From contig CM077676.1 of NCBI GenBank assembly GCA_039707655.1, forward strand, positions 457,922,379 through 457,986,378: 64,000 bases of DNA. Reading direction: 5' to 3'. This document shows positions 21,454 through 31,450 of this stretch, one piece after another. The notes under the pieces were generated by a model, which saw nothing but the letters and a program-made list of their open reading frames with translations, did not search any database and was not told the DNA's origin. The number at the start of each line of letters is the position of its first letter. The stretch's first letter is position 1. Source of the stretch: Elymus sibiricus (lineage: Eukaryota > Streptophyta > Magnoliopsida > Poales > Poaceae). Made by a program: the position numbers and the translations under genes.

Positions 21454-21906
21454 AAATTTGTTGAAACTTGTGTAGAAATAAAACCTTGCCTGAATTTGTG
21501 TAATGGTATTTTTACTTTGATATGTATTTGTGTAATACTATTCAAGTTTGAGACAAAATTCAAATTTGAGACAAAATTCAAATTTGAGCCAAAATTCAAA
21601 TTTGAGCCGAAATTCAAATTTGAAGTTATTTGGTATGTTGTATTGGTGTTACTATGATTTTTGGACTATTATGCATGTTAGGTGATTAATCGGAACACTT
21701 TTATGATGTGAAACTCTGGAAATGAAAAATGTTCTCCAAATGAGCTCCAAACCCCTCTAAAGCTAGGGTAAACAGCCCCATTTGTAAGCAAGTTTTTTTT
21801 CGACCTTCTCTAAATGAGCCAAAAAAGAAAACTTGACATCTACTGTGTGTATATAAGGGTCCATCCTGATATGGGGTCGTTTTGATAAAATATGACATGC
21901 TTAACA
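21454..21906. repeat. Transposase 3' flank with an 18-bp tandem repeat
   Basis: Four to five copies of GAGACAAAATTCAAATTT and variants lie at 21546-21623, just after the transposase gene. The rest is probable 3' UTR; no gene is seen. Confidence 0.7.
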
Positions 21907-22420
21907 CTAAACCCTAGCTCACTTATCTTGATAGCCATCTTTTGTGAAGGTTTTTTCATTAAAATATCCGTAGTCCAGGTTTCTTATTTTTCCTAGCAAC
22001 TTGTTACATAGAACGATGATCGGCGCAAGTTTTATATATTTTTGATTTTTTGAATTAGTTATGCTAAACCCTAGCTCACTTCTCTTGATAGCCATCTTTT
22101 GTGAAGGTTTTTTCATGAAAATATCTGTAGTCTAGGTTTCTTATTTTTCCTAGCAACTTAGTCACATCTAACGATGATCGGCGCAAGTTTTATATATATT
22201 TTTATTTTTTTTGAATTAGTTATGCTAAACGTTAGCTCACTTCTCTTGAAAACCCTACAACCTCGTTCTTGATAGCCATCTTTTGTGAAGGTTTTTTCAT
22301 GAAAATATCCGTAGTCAAAGTTTCTTATTTTTCCTAGCAACTTAGTCACATAGAACGATGATTGGCGCAAGTTTTATATTTTTTTGATTTTTTTGAATTA
22401 GTTATGCTCAACCCTAGCCG
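21907..22420. repeat. Three ~160-bp tandem units inside the MULE
   Basis: Units start at about 21907, 22064 and 22225 (CTAAACCCTAGCTCAC and variants), with a partial fourth at 22408. Spacing is 157, 161 and 183 bp; the longer one has a short insertion. They are non-coding. Confidence 0.85.
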
Positions 22421-23030
22421 TTGAAAACCTCTCAAAACCCCTCAAAACCCCATCAAAACCCTCTCAAAACCCCGAACCCGCCGGGCCATTGGATTGCTGT
22501 GAATGGACCGTCTGGATCAGGCACCAGGGCTAGGTCAGCGATCCGTGGGCTGCACTATGATTGGCTGATTCGAAGATGCTGGATATTAGAACACGAAGCA
22601 TTCTGGCCCATTGGATAGATCGGGAGCCATGTCACAGATCCGCGGGCTGCGCTTTGATTGGCTGGTTTTGAAAATGGCCTGCTATGCGTTGTTGGGCTTA
22701 AATAAAAGCGGCCCACCCGTTGGACCGTTGGATTGCGTTGAACCAGCCTGAAAACCATGCATGTGCGCCACCCGCCCTCGCAGCGCTCGACGTTGCATGC
22801 AAGCGCGCAGCCCTGTGCCGCCCGACCGTCGCATTATGGCTATTCTACTGGATGCCCAACCGTCGCAGCAGCCACGCAGAATCTCATCTCTCGACGCGTT
22901 TTAATTGCTCTTGTGCGACACGTGAGGCCGTTGGCTAGCCATTGCCATACGCGTGTAAACACTCGATGCCACATTGCCCGTTTCCCATGCCATTACTACT
23001 GAGATGGAGAGGAAAACAAAACAGTGCAAC
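22421..23030. other. Region upstream of the orphan ORF
   Basis: Begins with CTCAAAACCC repeats, then two similar ~110 bp stretches (GATCCGYGGGCTGC...TTTGATTGGCTG near 22540 and 22640). No gene of its own; it probably includes the promoter of the next gene. Confidence 0.45.
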
Positions 23031-23035
23031 TCGGC

Positions 23036-23043
23036 TATTTAAG
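23036..23043 (+). promoter_or_regulatory. TATA box for the 137-residue ORF
   Basis: TATTTAAG lies 116 bp before the ATG at 23152 and is followed by a C/T-rich leader, a usual grass promoter and 5' UTR layout. Confidence 0.5.
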
Positions 23044-23151
23044 CACACCCAAGCCTACATCTTCCTCTCACTCTCCTTCATCTCCCATCCGCCCACCCTG
23101 CCCCTTCTTCACCACAAGCCCCCCAAGATCCATCGGTCGGCCAAAGCGAAG

Positions 23152-23565
23152 ATGCAGTTCCACGGGCCGACCTACCGTATGCCGCCCACCGTCCGCGAGA
23201 GGCTCTACCCTGCCGGGGTCCAGGTGGAGAACACCCTACGGGTGTGGGCGATCTCGAGGTGGAGGGGTGCACGGGGGCTGACCGAGTACTTCCTCTCCGC
23301 CGGCTACCGCCACCTCCCCATGGGCTCTCCGGTCATGTTCCGAATCGAAGAGGTTAGTCATGACGGCCCCAACGGCTATCCTATCGGGCTTCTCGTGAGG
23401 TTCACCAACCCCATCGACGCCTACCACCTCCTCGGCCGTGTTTTTTGGTGTGGATGCGAGTTCATCGCATTCACAACATACAACATCTTCACGTATTTCG
23501 ATAGCATCTTCCCCACCGATGGCGGCATGCACACCCTCCCGTACCGCACCGACGACGACGAGTGA
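23152..23565 (+). CDS. Orphan 137-residue protein in the MULE
   Basis: ATG at 23152 (context GCGAAGATGC) to TGA at 23565, uninterrupted. The frame is open upstream to 22942, but the ATG after the TATA box and pyrimidine-rich leader is the likely start. I do not recognise the family. The sequence looks like a compact folded protein: basic start (TYRMPPTVRERLYP), a WAISRWRGARGLTEYF segment, a hydrophobic middle with GLLVRF and LLGRVFWCGCEF, an aromatic run and an acidic tail. It has no signal peptide or clear membrane span. It lies between the transposase and the GRF gene inside the inverted repeats. It could be a captured host gene or an accessory MULE gene. It is the only gene in the element without a visible lesion. 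Confidence 0.55.
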   Translation: MQFHGPTYRMPPTVRERLYPAGVQVENTLRVWAISRWRGARGLTEYFLSAGYRHLPMGSPVMFRIEEVSHDGPNGYPIGLLVRFTNPIDAYHLLGRVFWCGCEFIAFTTYNIFTYFDSIFPTDGGMHTLPYRTDDDE

Positions 23566-23880
23566 AGGAGTTGGCCTTGGAGGAGTTGGCCTTGGAGCAA
23601 GCAAGCCGGTGGAGTTGGCCTAGTGTTATATATGTCGTGTTGGGTTATATCTAGTATATATGTAATGGTAGATCTATATATGTAATGGTACTATCTATGG
23701 GGCGCCGCCCCCCCTATCTATGTCGTGCTTTATATTCTATATAGTTGTAATGGTACTCTATCTATGAATGTTATGTAGTTGATCTATATCGTGCTTGATG
23801 TAGCAATGCTCTCCATGGACATGCATCTAGCTGATCTAGGGGCGCCGTTGATCTAGTTGATCTTGAAAACCCTAGCTCAC
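23566..23880. other. 3' flank of the orphan ORF
   Basis: Starts with GGAGTTGGCCTTGGA repeats, then AT-rich sequence with GTAATGGTA and TCTATATAT repeats. Probably 3' UTR and filler. Confidence 0.4.
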
Positions 23881-24322
23881 AATTTTTTTTCTTCTGGATC
23901 CGCAACCATGGACATGCAACTAGGACGTGCAACTAATTTAGTTCATGTAAGCATGCAACTAATTTAGTTCATGGAACCGTAGACATGCAAAAATAATAAT
24001 ATGTAAAGCAAAAAAAAAGTTGCAATACATATGTGTTCATGCAGCCATGCATGAATGGATCTATCTATCCCACGTCTCCTTTCTCTGATCTACTAGTAGC
24101 TAGTAGGGTCACCCTAGCCAGTAGCTAGTTGAGAAAGTATTAGGGTGCAAATTTTGTTTTCTGGATCTGCAACCATGGACATACAACTAGGACATGCAAC
24201 CATGGACATGCAACTAATTTAGTTCACGGAACCGTAGACATGCAAAAAAATATGTAAAGCAAAAAAAAGTTACAATACATACATGTGTTCATGCAGCCAT
24301 GCATGAATGGATCTATCTATCC
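23881..24322. repeat. Direct duplication of ~180 bp in the MULE
   Basis: Copies at 23881-24070 and 24151-24322 share CAACCATGGACAT, AACCGTAGACATGC and CATGCAGCCATGCATGAATG blocks, with small indels and an 80 bp spacer between. Non-coding. Confidence 0.8.
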
Positions 24323-24877
24323 TCCTTAAAAAATGATTCAATTAATTTAATGTATCACAAAATGTTTTATCGATTTACATTTGTGTATCAAAAAACGATC
24401 CATCACAAAATTTAGTGCACGACCTTTTTTTGTCGAAGCAACATGGGTGCACCAAGCGGGTGGGCTTGTTTTCTATTTGGGCCTGCTTTTTCTCGGGCCC
24501 GCTTTTTATCACAATCCTCATCAGCCGACGGCCCAATAACGTTTTTTTGACCCTGAACTCTGCACCTGCACTCTGTTAACTGAAGAATTGCTGCATTTTA
24601 TGAATTGCTGCATTTTATTCATGAATTGCTGCATTTTGTTCACCAGGGGGAGCAAATAATCCATGGACTAACTAGAACTGTAACTGAAACACAAATTCAG
24701 CTACACACACAAATCCATTTTATTCATTACAAGAATTCAGTCAAGTTTTGCTTCACACAAATTCAAGCTAGCAAATGATCCTTGACTAACTGAAACTGGG
24801 TGCCCAACTGAAACTACTAGCTAGAACTAGGGACCCCTGAAACTGGCTTGACACACTAACTGAAACTCTAACAATTT
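24323..24877. other. AT-rich 3' flank of the GRF gene
   Basis: Contains short repeats (GAATTGCTGCATTTT three times near 24590-24640) and no gene. On the minus strand it would be the 3' UTR of the GRF gene. Confidence 0.4.
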
Positions 24878-25486
24878 CTAGCGATTGATGAACATCAAGT
24901 AAAAGAAACCCATAGCAATGACACAACAATAAAATGCTCCAGCCATCATATTTGCTTGCTGCTTCAAATCGATCAGCTGCTTTAGTTGCTTGCCAATTTT
25001 CTTCAATTGACACTTTAGTTCAGCACTGTCCATCATCTGATCGGCTCTGTCAACCAAATGGGGGCCGTGTTCCACGGGCGCCCGTTCCACAGCAAGCGGC
25101 CCCCCAAAATTGAGCTCTTGGGTTGATGCCTCCAATTTCAACCTATCAACATAATCATCGAGCCACTCGAAATGTCCACATTTCTTCAGAACCTGAAAAA
25201 CAGGGCTCGGCGGTGCATGAACCCTAGATCCACCGCCCAAATTGGACTAAAAAAAGAAAGAAATCCGTAGAAATTAGACCATGCGATTTGTGAAGTACAT
25301 AGATCTAACGTGCCCCGGTTGTGGCTTGCTCAATCATTTCACGAACTCACGCCCACGGTTGCCATTATCATGCTTCACACAAGTCAACCGCTTCAGAGGC
25401 TCCATGCGCGGGCAATCGGGGCATCTTGCCAACGGCACTGGACCGTACTGCGGCCATTGGCGGGAGGCCGAAGTCGAGCTAGACAT
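24878..25486 (-). pseudogene. GRF zinc-finger, coiled-coil, C-terminal membrane-anchor protein with a nonsense codon
   Basis: Minus strand. Exon 1 starts with ATG at 25486 and has the first half of a GRF-type zinc finger (CPDC, then LTCVKHDNGNRGREFVK). TGA at 25336-25334 falls exactly where the next zinc-binding Cys is expected. The second exon follows a TTTTTCAG acceptor at 25192 with KKCGHFEWLDDYVDRL, the finger's other half. A Leu/Lys-rich coiled coil (LKCQLKKIGKQLKQL) follows, then one hydrophobic span near the end (about 20 residues, ending 3 residues before the TAG at 24880). GRF fingers bind single-stranded nucleic acid or serve as protein contacts. This layout is frequent in grass genomes, often near transposons; the role is unknown. 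The donor site of exon 1 is not clear. Confidence 0.6.
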
Positions 25487-25634
25487 CACTCGCCGGCGGC
25501 GAGCTTCGTTGCTGGAGAAGAGGAAGAACAAGGTGGGGGAAAGGAAAGGGGAAGGGCAAGCAATGGGGCTGGCTCGGGCTCGCGGCTGGCTCGGGTCGAG
25601 GCAGGGCGCACGCTGATGAGCACGGGCATGCTTA
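25487..25634. other. Upstream flank of the GRF gene
   Basis: Promoter/5' UTR side of the minus-strand gene, purine-rich on the plus strand. No motif I would name. Confidence 0.35.
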
Positions 25635-25772
25635 TGTGGATAAGTTGTGGGTCCCGCACGCATGTGAGTAAGTGGTGGGTCCCACATTGATGTGGATAAC
25701 TGGTGGGTCCCGCACGCATGCGAGTAAGTGGTGGGTCCCACGTTGATGTGGATAACTGGTGGGTCCCGCGTG
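25635..25772. repeat. 56-bp tandem repeat near the MULE right end
   Basis: About 2.4 copies starting at 25635, 25691 and 25747 (TGTGGATAACTGGTGGGTCC...). GTGGGTCCC occurs every ~28 bp. Subterminal arrays of this kind are common in MULEs. Confidence 0.85.
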
Positions 25773-25859
25773 TCATAACTCAAATCGCTAACCCCTTGTG
25801 TTTTGCATTTCATGGTTAAACAGGGCCATGTCGCATAGGAGCTATAGTTGGCTTCAAAG

Positions 25860-25956
25860 ATGTCGCACGAGAGCCATTTTCGTCAACTACGTCGTACTCC
25901 ATCCAATTCACCTCAAAGGTGTCGCACAGGAGCTATTGGCCCCTTTTAAGGAGGGG
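25860..25956 (-). repeat. MULE right terminal inverted repeat
   Basis: Inverse of 17650-17748, ending outward GGAGGGG at 25956. Just inside, at 25830, a third GTCGCATAGGAGC motif repeats the CTCCTGTGCGAC core. Confidence 0.9.
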
Positions 25957-26929
25957 ATCTCCTCTGTTTGACCTGTTCGTACTTCTTTTGAATCTATATG
26001 TCTGCATACGCTTGGTAGAACTGCTCCTAGTGAAAGTGTACGTTGGTGATGTGGTCCAAATATTCCCGGTAGCTACTTGCAATGTATGCATTGTTCACAA
26101 AGTTTTGAATAGCAGGCTATAAGGACGGCCACTATAGCGTTTTTAACATGGTCCCACGAAACGGCACCTATGTAGAGTCGGAGTACAATTTAGGGGATTT
26201 AACCGGATATAGCCCTGGTTAGATTATTTGATGGCTGCCGTATTTGCCATAGTTCACTATTTTAGACTTTGAATTTCCATGGATCAGTACCATTCGTGCT
26301 TGGTCAACTTCACTTCTTAACTAGAAAATCATCTATATTAGGTGACATATCAAAATGTTAGAACAAGTACAATAAGGTGATGTAAGCAGGCTATAAAGAC
26401 ATCTCCAAAGTTGACCCACAAATGGCTCCGGTATATGTCCGGATCTGGTCCGCGGACATGATGACGGAGGGAGCCATCCAAAGCTATTCACAAATTAATC
26501 TTTATTTGTCCGGTTGGCAGGAGAGAGAGGAGAGGGGGGCATGCATGTGCGGCGGAGAAAAGAGAGGAGGACCACGTGGTTAATTTTGGTTGGTCAAGTG
26601 GATCTCCGGACTTCGCAGTAATTGCACATAGCGAATTCCCTTTCGTCGTCAGACATTTCTTATGTTCATAGTTCAAACATTAAAAATCGATCGAAGGCAA
26701 CTACCAGAACTCAACACACAGATCACTATTACTCGATATATACAACAGGTAGACTTTAGGTCTTTCGAGTCTTCCTTGCTAAACTCTCATCTCACGTATA
26801 TGGTGGGCACTCCCTCTCTGATATTGCGACCGTCGGCGATGGTAGCTCCTCCGTTCATTCCAAAGTGCATTACACAAAAATGTATAGCACCTTGGAAAGA
26901 AAGAAAAGCTACCCTCACGACAACAGTCA
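25957..26929. other. Spacer between MULE and compound element T
   Basis: No gene recognised. 26014-26078 recurs at 55947-56013. Decayed MITE-like blocks (TTAGAACAAGTACAATAAGG near 26361; ACATCTCCAAAGTTGACCC near 26400) suggest old DNA-element fragments without definable ends. Confidence 0.4.
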
Positions 26930-27460
26930 GGATCCTCGATAAATGTGAGGAAGTATCCGTAATGCTGCCATGCGGAAAAGAACTACAAGGCAGTAAACTC
27001 AAAGAGTTATCGAGACAACGGAGAGTAATTCGAGGCATCTTGTAACAACAAGAGCGACGAGGAACGATCGTGAGAACGACAAGCGTATGCCGATATCCAT
27101 AGGGGTATATCGGTGGTAGGGAATTGCAAGGGCAATGAGTTCAAGGTCTCGGAAAAACATCAAAGGGCATCCTCAGAATCTTCCGATGAAGCAGGTGATC
27201 TTCTGGAATGAGGGCTCTCCTGGAGAAAGTAGTTACGAGAACCTAGAGTCAGAGTTAGTAAAATCTTTAACCCGAAAAGAAGAGAGATCAGAGTCCCAGA
27301 GTATAGAAGAGGAATAAAAGATCCTAATACCACCCATTAGTGATGTGGGCCCGTAAGCCACACAACAAGTTAGTAAATTTGTTTCTCAAAGACTAGACTC
27401 AACTTCGGCCAAGGAGTTGAAAAGGGGGCTACCTACAGGCAGTCAGCTCTGATACCAACT
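26930..27460 (-). repeat. Extra copy of T's 5' interior, left of LTR A
   Basis: 531 bp match 37857-38387 (also 531 bp) with about nine to ten differences. Similarity stops abruptly at a shared GGATCC on the left (26930; 37857). It ends in the primer-binding site, so on the minus strand it lies downstream of LTR A. Confidence 0.85.
27446..27460 (-). other. Primer-binding site next to LTR A
   Basis: Plus strand AGCTCTGATACCAAC; minus strand GTTGGTATCAGAGCT, the initiator Met-tRNA complement. The same site lies at 38373-38387. Confidence 0.8.
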
Positions 27461-30400
27461 TGTGACGCCCCCGATTTGATCGTACACTAATCATACACGC
27501 AAATGTGTACGACCCGATCAGGGACTCACGGGAAGATATCACAACACAACTCTAAACACAAACTAACATAAAAACAAGCAACATATTACAAGCCAGGGCC
27601 TCGAGGGCTCGAATACAAAAGCTCGATAACAAGAGAGTCAGCGGAAGCAACAATATCTGAGTACAGACATAAGTTAACAAGTTTTGCCTTAAGAAGGCTA
27701 GCACAAACTAAGAGTACAACGATCGAAAAGGCAAGGCCTCCTGCCTGGGTGCCACCTATCTACTCCTGGCCATCGGCGTCCTCCACGTAGTAGAAAGCTC
27801 CGTCGGGGTAGTAATAACCGTCGGCGGTGGTAGCTGACTCCTGGGGTCCAACATCTGATCGCAGCATTATAAAGGGAGAAAAGGGGGAGCAAAGCAACCG
27901 TGAGTACTCATCCGAAGTACTCGCAAGACTGACATCAGAACTATTCTACTTATGCATTGGTATCAAATGAAAGGGGGGTAGTATATGTGGACTAGACTGC
28001 AGAATGACGGAATGAGAGGGGGTGAAGCTAGTCCTATCGAAGACTACGCTTCTGGTTGCCTCCATCTTGAAGCAGGGGAAGAGAAACAGATGGTAAGTTA
28101 ACCATGTAACCGCGTATAGCATAATCCTAACCCGACGATCCTAGCGATCACCGGGCGTACCTGGCACTTGTAAAGGTGTATTTTATTAAGTATCCGGTTC
28201 TAGTTATCATAAGGTCGAGATACAACTCCAAGTCGTCCTTTTACCGAGGGACACGGCTATTCGAATAGATAAACTTCCCTGCAGGGATGCACCACATATT
28301 CCCCAACACGCTCGACTCCTCAGGCAGAACTGCCCTCCTAGAAGACCGACACGACGCAGCCCCACCTAGGCTCAACAGAGAGGTCAGTATGCCGGACGAA
28401 ACCCTATGCGCGCAGGGGTCTGGGCCCATCTCCCATTGCGCTCCTGCACGTTGCGTGGGCGGCCGGTGAGCAGACCTGTGCAACCTCCAATATGTCGGCA
28501 GGTTGTTTTACGCGGTCCAACCCAGCGCGCGCCGCTCAGTCACTGGCGTCAAATCAAGCTTCGGCTAATACTACGGCGCCGAGAGCCCATATCTTACCCG
28601 CGTTGTTGGTTAGTGCGTATAAGGCCAGTGGCCTACTTAGATCAAATATCCAAATCTCGTTAATCGTGTTATTATGAAACAACCGCGGACACGACCAGGG
28701 CCAGGCCCACCTCTCTCTGGGTGTCTCAACCTGCCCTGTCGCTCCGCCACCAAGTGTCACTCAGGGGGGCGTCGGGATCCCAGGCCCATCACTACCTGGA
28801 TGGAACCACCTGTCCTTTCAGCCCGCACATCGTGATCTAATTGCGGGTACTCCACGAGCCGACCCGACTTTAGTATCAACATTGTATCATATGTAATAAG
28901 TAGTATATATATATCCGCGATCGCCACCCACAGCGATCACGACCCAATAATATAGCATAGAAGACGGACAAGATGTATGGCCACTGATGAATAATCTAGC
29001 ATCCTATACTAAGCATTTAGGATTGCAGGTAAGGTATCAACAACAGTATCAAAGACAGGCTATGCATCAGGGTAGCATCTACCGATAACAGTAACAGCTA
29101 CACTACTCTAATGCAAGCAGTAGAGAGAAGTAGGCGATATCAGGATGATCAAAAGGGGGGGAATGCTTGCCTGGAAGCTCTATCGAGAGGGAAGGGTCGT
29201 CGACGACGTAGTCGTACTAAGCAGTAGCGTCCGCAGTCGCGGTGTCTATCGAGAGAGAAGGAGGGGGGAAGAAAATAGTAAATACAAAGCAACCAATGTA
29301 ACACAAAAGCATAGCATGGCAATAAGTTGTGCCGGGTGTGACCTAGCGCAGCGCTACACGATAGCGATGAAGGGGGAACCCTTCCGGGAAAGCATTCCCG
29401 GTTCCGGACATTTGTCAGACAGATAACCGGAGGGGGAATGTCCCACGTTCAGGTATTTAGAGGCATCACACGGATATGTGGGTAGCGTATCCGGGTTTGT
29501 CTCGTCGTTCTGAGCAACTTTCATGTTCAAAGTTTTTTGATCCGAGCTACGGTTAATTTTCTATGATTTTCTGAAGTTTTAAATGGTTTGGAATTATTTA
29601 AAAGGTTGACTAAGTCAAATGGTCCAGTCAGCGTTGACTAGGTCAATGTTGACCAGTCAACTGGGTCAAGGGGACCCACATGTCATAGTCTACACACTAA
29701 TTAACAGATTAAACATTAATTAGCAACTAAACCTAATTAGTTAAATTAATCAGTATTAACTAACTAATTAATTAAATTAATTAATTATTTTATTTACCAT
29801 TTATTATTTATTATTATTATTATTACTTTTTTTTAATTCCCTTTTTTTTAACAGGGGCACTGGCCCACCTGGCATTGGCCAGACCGGACATGTCCGGCCT
29901 GCCCAGCCAGGGCCGGACAATGTCCGGGCCAAGGCCAAGCCCAGGGGAGCGGCCGGCGGCCGAGGCAGCCACTGGCCGGAGCCAGGGGGTGGCCGGCCGG
30001 CCGGGGGGCAGCGGAGGGGGCTGAGGCCCAGGGCGGCAGCGGGGCCAGCGCAGGGGGGCAGGGCCATGCAGGCACGGCGACGGGTGTGCACGGGGGAGGG
30101 GGGGCAGTGGGCGCGGCCGGGCCGCGTCGGCCGTGGGCGCGGGGCTCGCGGCGGGCGCGGCGAGCGCGGGTGGGTGACCGCGGGCGAGGGGGAGAAGGGG
30201 GCGTGCGAGGCGCTCACGAGGGGGCCGGGTAGAGGGGGGGTCCGGCGAGGCAGGCGAGTCGGGGCGGCGCAGTTCGGCAGCGGTGGCGGCCGCCGGCGAG
30301 GCGGCGAGGACGGGCTGCGCCGGGCGCCGGCGGGATCGGGGTCGGGGCGCTGCCCCGATCCGATCCAGGGGAGGGGGCGAGTGGCTGTCGGTGAGGATAT

Positions 30401-30799
30401 TTTCCCCACCTGGGCTGGGGGGTGGGGGTTAGTAGGGGAGGCGGTGGGCCGGCCTGGACAGGCCAGCTGGGCCGTGGCCCAGTGGGGGTCTCCATTTAAA
30501 TTTTTATTTGTTTTTTCTGTTTTCTCACCTTTCTCTCTTTTGCAAAATGTGTGGCCGCAAATATAGTTTTGTAAAATAGGTAATTTTGTCCAATAAATAT
30601 AGTGCAATATTTAGCACTGGCAGAAAATGGTTTGGAGCCAAAGTGATTTCATTTACATTCTTATATTTACTAATTGGATGCACCATACGAGGCTCCACGT
30701 TAATCCTTGAAAACTAACCAAATTAGCCGTCCGATCTCTAAATTAATTATGGTCCACCGTCGGATGCATACCGCAAGGAGTCCTTGGCCATTGTCCCAC

Positions 30800-31060
30800 C
30801 TTAACACATCTTTATAAAAAAACTCCAGTGGTTTCCTTTCCTCTCCCGGATCAAACCCCTCCAAGGCACACCTAAAAAATCAGCACGCACCAAACCCCAG
30901 CACTACTCCTCCTCCGCCGTTCCTCCTCCATACCTTCCACAGGTCGGATGGCGACAAGTATAATATGGCTGCAAATCATGCACGCCTCACGAATCCTCCT
31001 CTGATTGATCCATTACTCCAGCAACATGGCGGAGAAGCCTCCTCTGAACATTGCGTACTT
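30800..31060 (+). other. Promoter/5' UTR-like segment carried by the Helitron
   Basis: TATAAAAAAAC at about 30811 is followed by a C-rich leader and an ATG at about 30948 with only ~18 codons open. This looks like the 5' end of a captured plant gene. The source is unknown. Confidence 0.3.
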
Positions 31061-31240
31061 TTTGTCTAGATTGGAGCAGCCTCTGTTCGCCACCCGGCAT
31101 TATTGGCGCATCGTCAAAAAATCCTGCTGCGGCTCTTCCTCATCTTCCTCATGTCCATGTCTCCTCCCCTACCGTTCTCAACTTCAACTTCACATAGATA
31201 CTGCAACGGGTTCAAGAAAAGGTATGATGTCCAGATTAGA

Positions 31241-31450
31241 AACCAACCTCCTGCATGCCTAGAAGCAGCAAGCGTTTGAGTCCAGCAGGATGGAGAAGGC
31301 CACACCCAGCAAGGGAAACCAATCTCACGCATGCCTAGAACCAGCAGGCGTTGGAGTCCAGCAAGGATGGAGAAGGCCAAATCCAACAAGGGGAAACCCA
31401 ACCTCATGCATGCCAAGAAGCAACGAGCGTCCGAGTCCAGCAGGGTGAAG
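31241..31450. repeat. ~77-bp tandem repeat in the Helitron
   Basis: Nearly three copies start at 31241, 31317 and 31395 (AACCAACCTC...GCATGCC...GAGTCCAGCA). Periods are 76 and 78, not a strict multiple of three, so the array is probably not coding now. Confidence 0.8.

Larger units (their letters stand above)
17650..25956 (+). mobile_element. Mutator-like element (MULE) with three genes, 8.3 kb
   Basis: Inverted repeats of ~100 bp lie at 17650-17748 and 25860-25956, both ending outward in CCCCTCC. Inside are a MURA-type transposase gene (18176-21453, +), a 137-residue orphan ORF (23152-23565, +) and a GRF zinc-finger/membrane gene (24878-25486, -). Several tandem arrays fill the spaces. I could not find a 9-bp target duplication outside the ends (GGCTGGTTA versus ATCTCCTCT), so either an end is slightly misplaced or the duplication has decayed. 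Confidence 0.85.

Noticed and set aside
27135..27317. A 60-codon frame conserved at 38062-38244
   Set aside because: Conservation follows from the duplication of element T's interior; it is on the strand opposite to the element's transcription and has no family match.
29804..30607. A 267-codon Pro/Arg-rich frame on the minus strand
   Set aside because: It lies in the GC-rich part of LTR A, is low complexity, and the same region of LTR B gives different frames and lengths.
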